Shown here: piece after piece, positions 61,732 through 64,000 of the stretch | Position numbering within the stretch: the first letter of the stretch is position 1 | Layout: each line of letters begins with the position of its first letter | NCBI RefSeq assembly: GCF_000941055.1 | Contig: NZ_CP007202.1 | Coordinates: 306,001 to 370,000 of the forward strand | Source: Siansivirga zeaxanthinifaciens CC-SAMT-1 | GTDB taxonomy: Bacteria > Bacteroidota > Bacteroidia > Flavobacteriales > Flavobacteriaceae | Direction of reading: 5' to 3' | Length of the DNA stretch: 64,000 nucleotides | Notes under the pieces: model-generated | The model's input: only the letters and a program-made list of their open reading frames with translations | Database searches by the model: none | Told to the model about the DNA's origin: nothing | Program-made: the position numbers and the translations under genes

Positions 61732-62661
61732 TTAGAAACTGTAAACTACCTCTAGTTTATAATCTTTAAGCGATTTTTTAACCTTTTCGATATCTTCGGT
61801 AAAGCCTAAAATATAGCCTCCGCCACCAGATCCACATAATTTCAAATAGTATTCGTTAGTTTCAATACCTTTTTTCCAAAGTTCATGAAACTGTTGTGGT
61901 ATCATAGGTTTAAAGTTATTTAGGACCACTTTAGACAAACGCTTTGTGTTTTTAAATAACGATTTGATATCGCCCTTTAAAAAATCTTCCACACAAGCAT
62001 CGGTGTGTTTTATAAATTGGTCTTTAAGCATATTACGAAAGCCTTCCTGCTTCATGTTTTCCATGAACAAGCTAACCATAGGAGCCGTTTCGCCAATAAT
62101 ACCACTATCAATTAAAAACACAGCGCCTTTACCATCTGCTTTTTGAGATGGAATACCGGTGGCTTCAATATTATCTTTAGAATTTATAAGAATAGGAATG
62201 CTTAAATAACTATTTAAAGGGTCTAAACCTGAAGATTTTCCGTGGAAAAAAGATTCCATTTCAGAAAAAATTGTTTTTAGAGTTAACAATTTATCTCTTG
62301 TTAAATTCTCTAAAACGGTAATTTTATTTTGAGCATATTTATCGTAAATCGCAGCAACTAAAGCACCGCTACTTCCAACACCATAACCTTGTGGTATCGA
62401 AGAATCGAAGTACATACCCGCTTCGATATCGCTGTTTAATGCCTCTAAATCGAAAACCACTAAATCTGGATTAATATCGGCCAAATACGTAGCAAATCTT
62501 TTTAAACTTTCATTTGATTTTATAGCTGCTTCCGAAGGATTTTCACTTCTTTTTAAAGCACCGTTATAAAAATTATAAGGTATCGATAAACCTTTGGAAT
62601 CTTTGATGATTCCATATTCTCCAAAGAGTAATATTTTTGAATAAAATAGTGGTCCTTTCAT
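61732..62661 (-). CDS. GHMP kinase, mevalonate kinase type
   Basis: A 309-aa cytoplasmic kinase that phosphorylates mevalonate. GHMP motifs: KILLFGEYGIIKD at the N-terminus, PQGYGVGSSGALVAAI (motif 2, ATP loop, about 88-103), and a C-terminal LCGSGGGGYILGF (motif 3). Part of the mevalonate route used by Flavobacteriaceae. Originally it was probably adjacent to the diphosphomevalonate decarboxylase gene; the two are now separated by an S23-type cassette. Confidence 0.88.
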   Translation of the reverse strand: MKGPLFYSKILLFGEYGIIKDSKGLSIPYNFYNGALKRSENPSEAAIKSNESLKRFATYLADINPDLVVFDLEALNSDIEAGMYFDSSIPQGYGVGSSGALVAAIYDKYAQNKITVLENLTRDKLLTLKTIFSEMESFFHGKSSGLDPLNSYLSIPILINSKDNIEATGIPSQKADGKGAVFLIDSGIIGETAPMVSLFMENMKQEGFRNMLKDQFIKHTDACVEDFLKGDIKSLFKNTKRLSKVVLNNFKPMIPQQFHELWKKGIETNEYYLKLCGSGGGGYILGFTEDIEKVKKSLKDYKLEVVYSF

Positions 62662-62697
62662 ATTTAGAATGAAAAATTAATAATTTAAAATGAAAAA

Positions 62698-63045
62698 TTA
62701 TTCTTTGGCTGACTTAACAATACTAACTAATAATTTTATCATCTCTTCAGATTTAGACTTATAATTATCAAAAGTTTTTTTATCTATAAATTTTGTTTCA
62801 AAAAGAAGATCTAACCAATAAATTGTTTCATTTGCTTCTTTTAAACTAATAGACATTTTGTTAATAAAATCAAGCTTACTTTGTGCAAATTCAGCTTCCC
62901 TAATATTAGCTCCAATCGATGTCACTGATTTTAATAACTGCTTGGACATGACATACTCTTTTTGATTGTAAGCCAATTCTCTATATAAATTTACAATTTA
63001 TACAGCAAATTTAAAGCTTTTTTCTTTAACAATATTTTGTTTCAT
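62698..63045 (-). pseudogene. Four-helix-bundle (S23 / intervening-sequence) protein, nonsense mutation
   Basis: Read from the ATG at 63045, the frame gives MKQNIVKEKSFKFAV then TAA (62998-63000), then IVNLYRELAYNQKEYVMSKQ and the complete rest of the S23 domain (SIGANIREAEFAQSKLDF, SLKEANETIYWLDLLF) to a stop at 62698. The total of about 115 residues is the normal family length, so a single codon turned to stop. An internal start (62976) would give a 92-aa remnant missing helix 1. AT-rich direct and inverted repeats flank it (AATGAAAAATTA at 62668 and 62689). Confidence 0.82.
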
Positions 63046-63076
63046 TAATAACTAAATTTAAAAACATTTTTAATTA

Positions 63077-64000
63077 TTAATTATTCATTTTTAATTGATT
63101 TGCTCCAAAACCAATTTCGTCGCAAATATAATGACCATTCTGACAATACGCAACTAACTCATTTTTAATAAATTCCAAAATTTCAGCACTTTCATTTTTA
63201 GGATACAGCACGTGTACATTGGCACCTGCATCTAAAGTAAAACCTACATGTAAACCCGTCGATTCTCTAAACTGCCATATTTTATTAATAATTTCGAGTG
63301 TATTTGGTTTCATTAAAATGAAATAAGGCATACTTGTCATCATCATGGCATGTAATGTTAAGGCCTCACTTTCAATTAATGCAATAAACTTATTTAAGTC
63401 GCCCGATTGTAAAATAGGTTTTAATACTTCAAAATTATCATGGGCTTGCTTAAAACGATTTTGTGCAAAAGGATGCCCATGCATTAAATTATGTCCAACC
63501 GTACTACTAACCTGCTTTTCGCCTTTGTCGACTAACAAAATAGTGTCTTGATACGCTTTAAAATTATCGTGAACTTCATGTGGATATTTCACGCCATACA
63601 AATCGCTAGCCTCTGCCACTGTTTTATTAGCACCCCAAACAATTAGATCGCCTTCAATGCTTCTACAGGCACTTCCCGAACCTAAACGCGCTAAAAACGA
63701 GGCTTTTTTCGTGAAATAATCATTGTTAAAAGACCTTTTGGCTGCGCTCAAGGTTACATCAACTAACTCCTTTTCAATACTCATTAAACACAATGCCAAA
63801 GCACTCATACCACTTGCCGATGAAGCAATACCAGAACTATGAGGAAAGGTATTTTTCGTATCTATTTTAAAATAATAATCTTTTAAAAATGGTAAATACG
63901 CTTCAATGCGCTTAAAAAATATTTCAATTTTAGATTTGAAACTATCCTTTTTTTCTCCATCTAAAAACACATCAAACTCAAATTTTGAGGTATCTTCTTT
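63077..64000 (-). CDS. mvaD: Diphosphomevalonate decarboxylase (partial, 5' end outside window)
   Basis: GHMP-fold enzyme converting mevalonate-5-diphosphate to isopentenyl diphosphate. The visible 307 residues continue in frame to the window edge (the GTG at 63970 is internal, since KFEFDVFLDGEKK reads through). Motifs: NTFPHSSGIASSASGMSALA (P-loop), GSGSACRSIEGD and the catalytic Asp in FTLDAGANVHVLY. About 50 N-terminal residues are missing. Together with the downstream kinase it forms a mevalonate pathway segment interrupted by the S23 pseudogene. Confidence 0.92.
   Translation of the reverse strand, partial: KEDTSKFEFDVFLDGEKKDSFKSKIEIFFKRIEAYLPFLKDYYFKIDTKNTFPHSSGIASSASGMSALALCLMSIEKELVDVTLSAAKRSFNNDYFTKKASFLARLGSGSACRSIEGDLIVWGANKTVAEASDLYGVKYPHEVHDNFKAYQDTILLVDKGEKQVSSTVGHNLMHGHPFAQNRFKQAHDNFEVLKPILQSGDLNKFIALIESEALTLHAMMMTSMPYFILMKPNTLEIINKIWQFRESTGLHVGFTLDAGANVHVLYPKNESAEILEFIKNELVAYCQNGHYICDEIGFGANQLKMNN

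Noticed and set aside
62698..62976. Intact 92-aa four-helix-bundle gene using an internal start
   Set aside because: The missing first helix is encoded just upstream in the same frame beyond a TAA, so the pseudogene reading explains the sequence better.

Overview
This window is chromosomal DNA from a marine-type member of the Flavobacteriaceae (phylum Bacteroidetes). Four things point there: the AT-rich base composition, the gliding/type IX secretion lipoprotein GldJ next to MurF, a SusC/SusD pair, and a protein with a type IX (T9SS) sorting tail. The tRNA genes carry the Bacteroidetes -7 promoter box (TAnnTTTG), and sodium-linked energetics recur (NhaD, a sodium:solute symporter, a Na+-pumping decarboxylase). 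No transposase, phage gene, CRISPR array or rRNA was seen.

Layout. (1) 1-10.5 kb is housekeeping: gldJ, murF, a PAS-LuxR regulator, two tandem identical tRNA-Val genes, folC, a tonB-exbD-exbB module, nhaD, anmK. (2) An acyl-CoA dehydrogenase is followed at 11.9-27.4 kb by the most distinctive region, a long co-directional arsenosugar-type cluster. It holds a CMD/AhpD-like protein, the radical-SAM enzyme ArsS, two DUF2064-type transferases, a SusC/SusD pair, a Na+ symporter, a degenerate metallophosphoesterase, a rhodanese, a DM13/T9SS secreted protein, a purine nucleoside phosphorylase, an ArsM-type methyltransferase, a fatty-acid-hydroxylase-family membrane enzyme, a DUF547 lipoprotein and a TIGR04283-type glycosyltransferase. 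In the known scheme ArsM methylates arsenite, ArsS transfers the adenosyl moiety of SAM to dimethylarsenic, and the phosphorylase and glycosyltransferases could then swap the base for another aglycone. (3) 27.4-34.2 kb, minus strand, is an envelope block: phosphatase, two tandem small Omp85-like barrels, a lipoprotein, a GH113-like lipoprotein, an outer-membrane barrel and a second DUF547 protein. (4) 34.4-40.0 kb, plus strand, is a tightly packed operon joining an FAD oxidoreductase and a membrane ferredoxin to two GT2 glycosyltransferases. A large GH63-like hydrolase follows on the opposite strand. (5) 43.1-53.7 kb is a methylmalonyl-CoA pathway: MeaB, mutase large and small subunits, a CoA-transferase, Na+-translocating decarboxylase subunits and the epimerase. 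Two of its genes, mutA and the carboxyltransferase gene, are broken by frame-disrupting deletions. (6) 53.9-64.0 kb holds a membrane mannosyltransferase-like protein, small acidic proteins, a polyamine operon (arginine decarboxylase, agmatinase-like protein, deoxyhypusine-synthase-like protein), an RsuA-family protein, a UbiA prenyltransferase and two mevalonate-pathway genes separated by a dead four-helix-bundle (S23) cassette.

Unusual themes. An extended arsenosugar cluster carries its own TonB-dependent uptake genes. A family of short intergenic repeats sits directly after stop codons. Several genes look decayed or catalytically altered: the mutA frameshift, a 14-nt deletion in the carboxyltransferase, an agmatinase-like protein without its metal-binding Asp residues, a pseudouridine synthase whose catalytic Asp is Gly, and a nonsense-mutated S23 gene. 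All assignments come from reading the sequence by eye; no database search was run.
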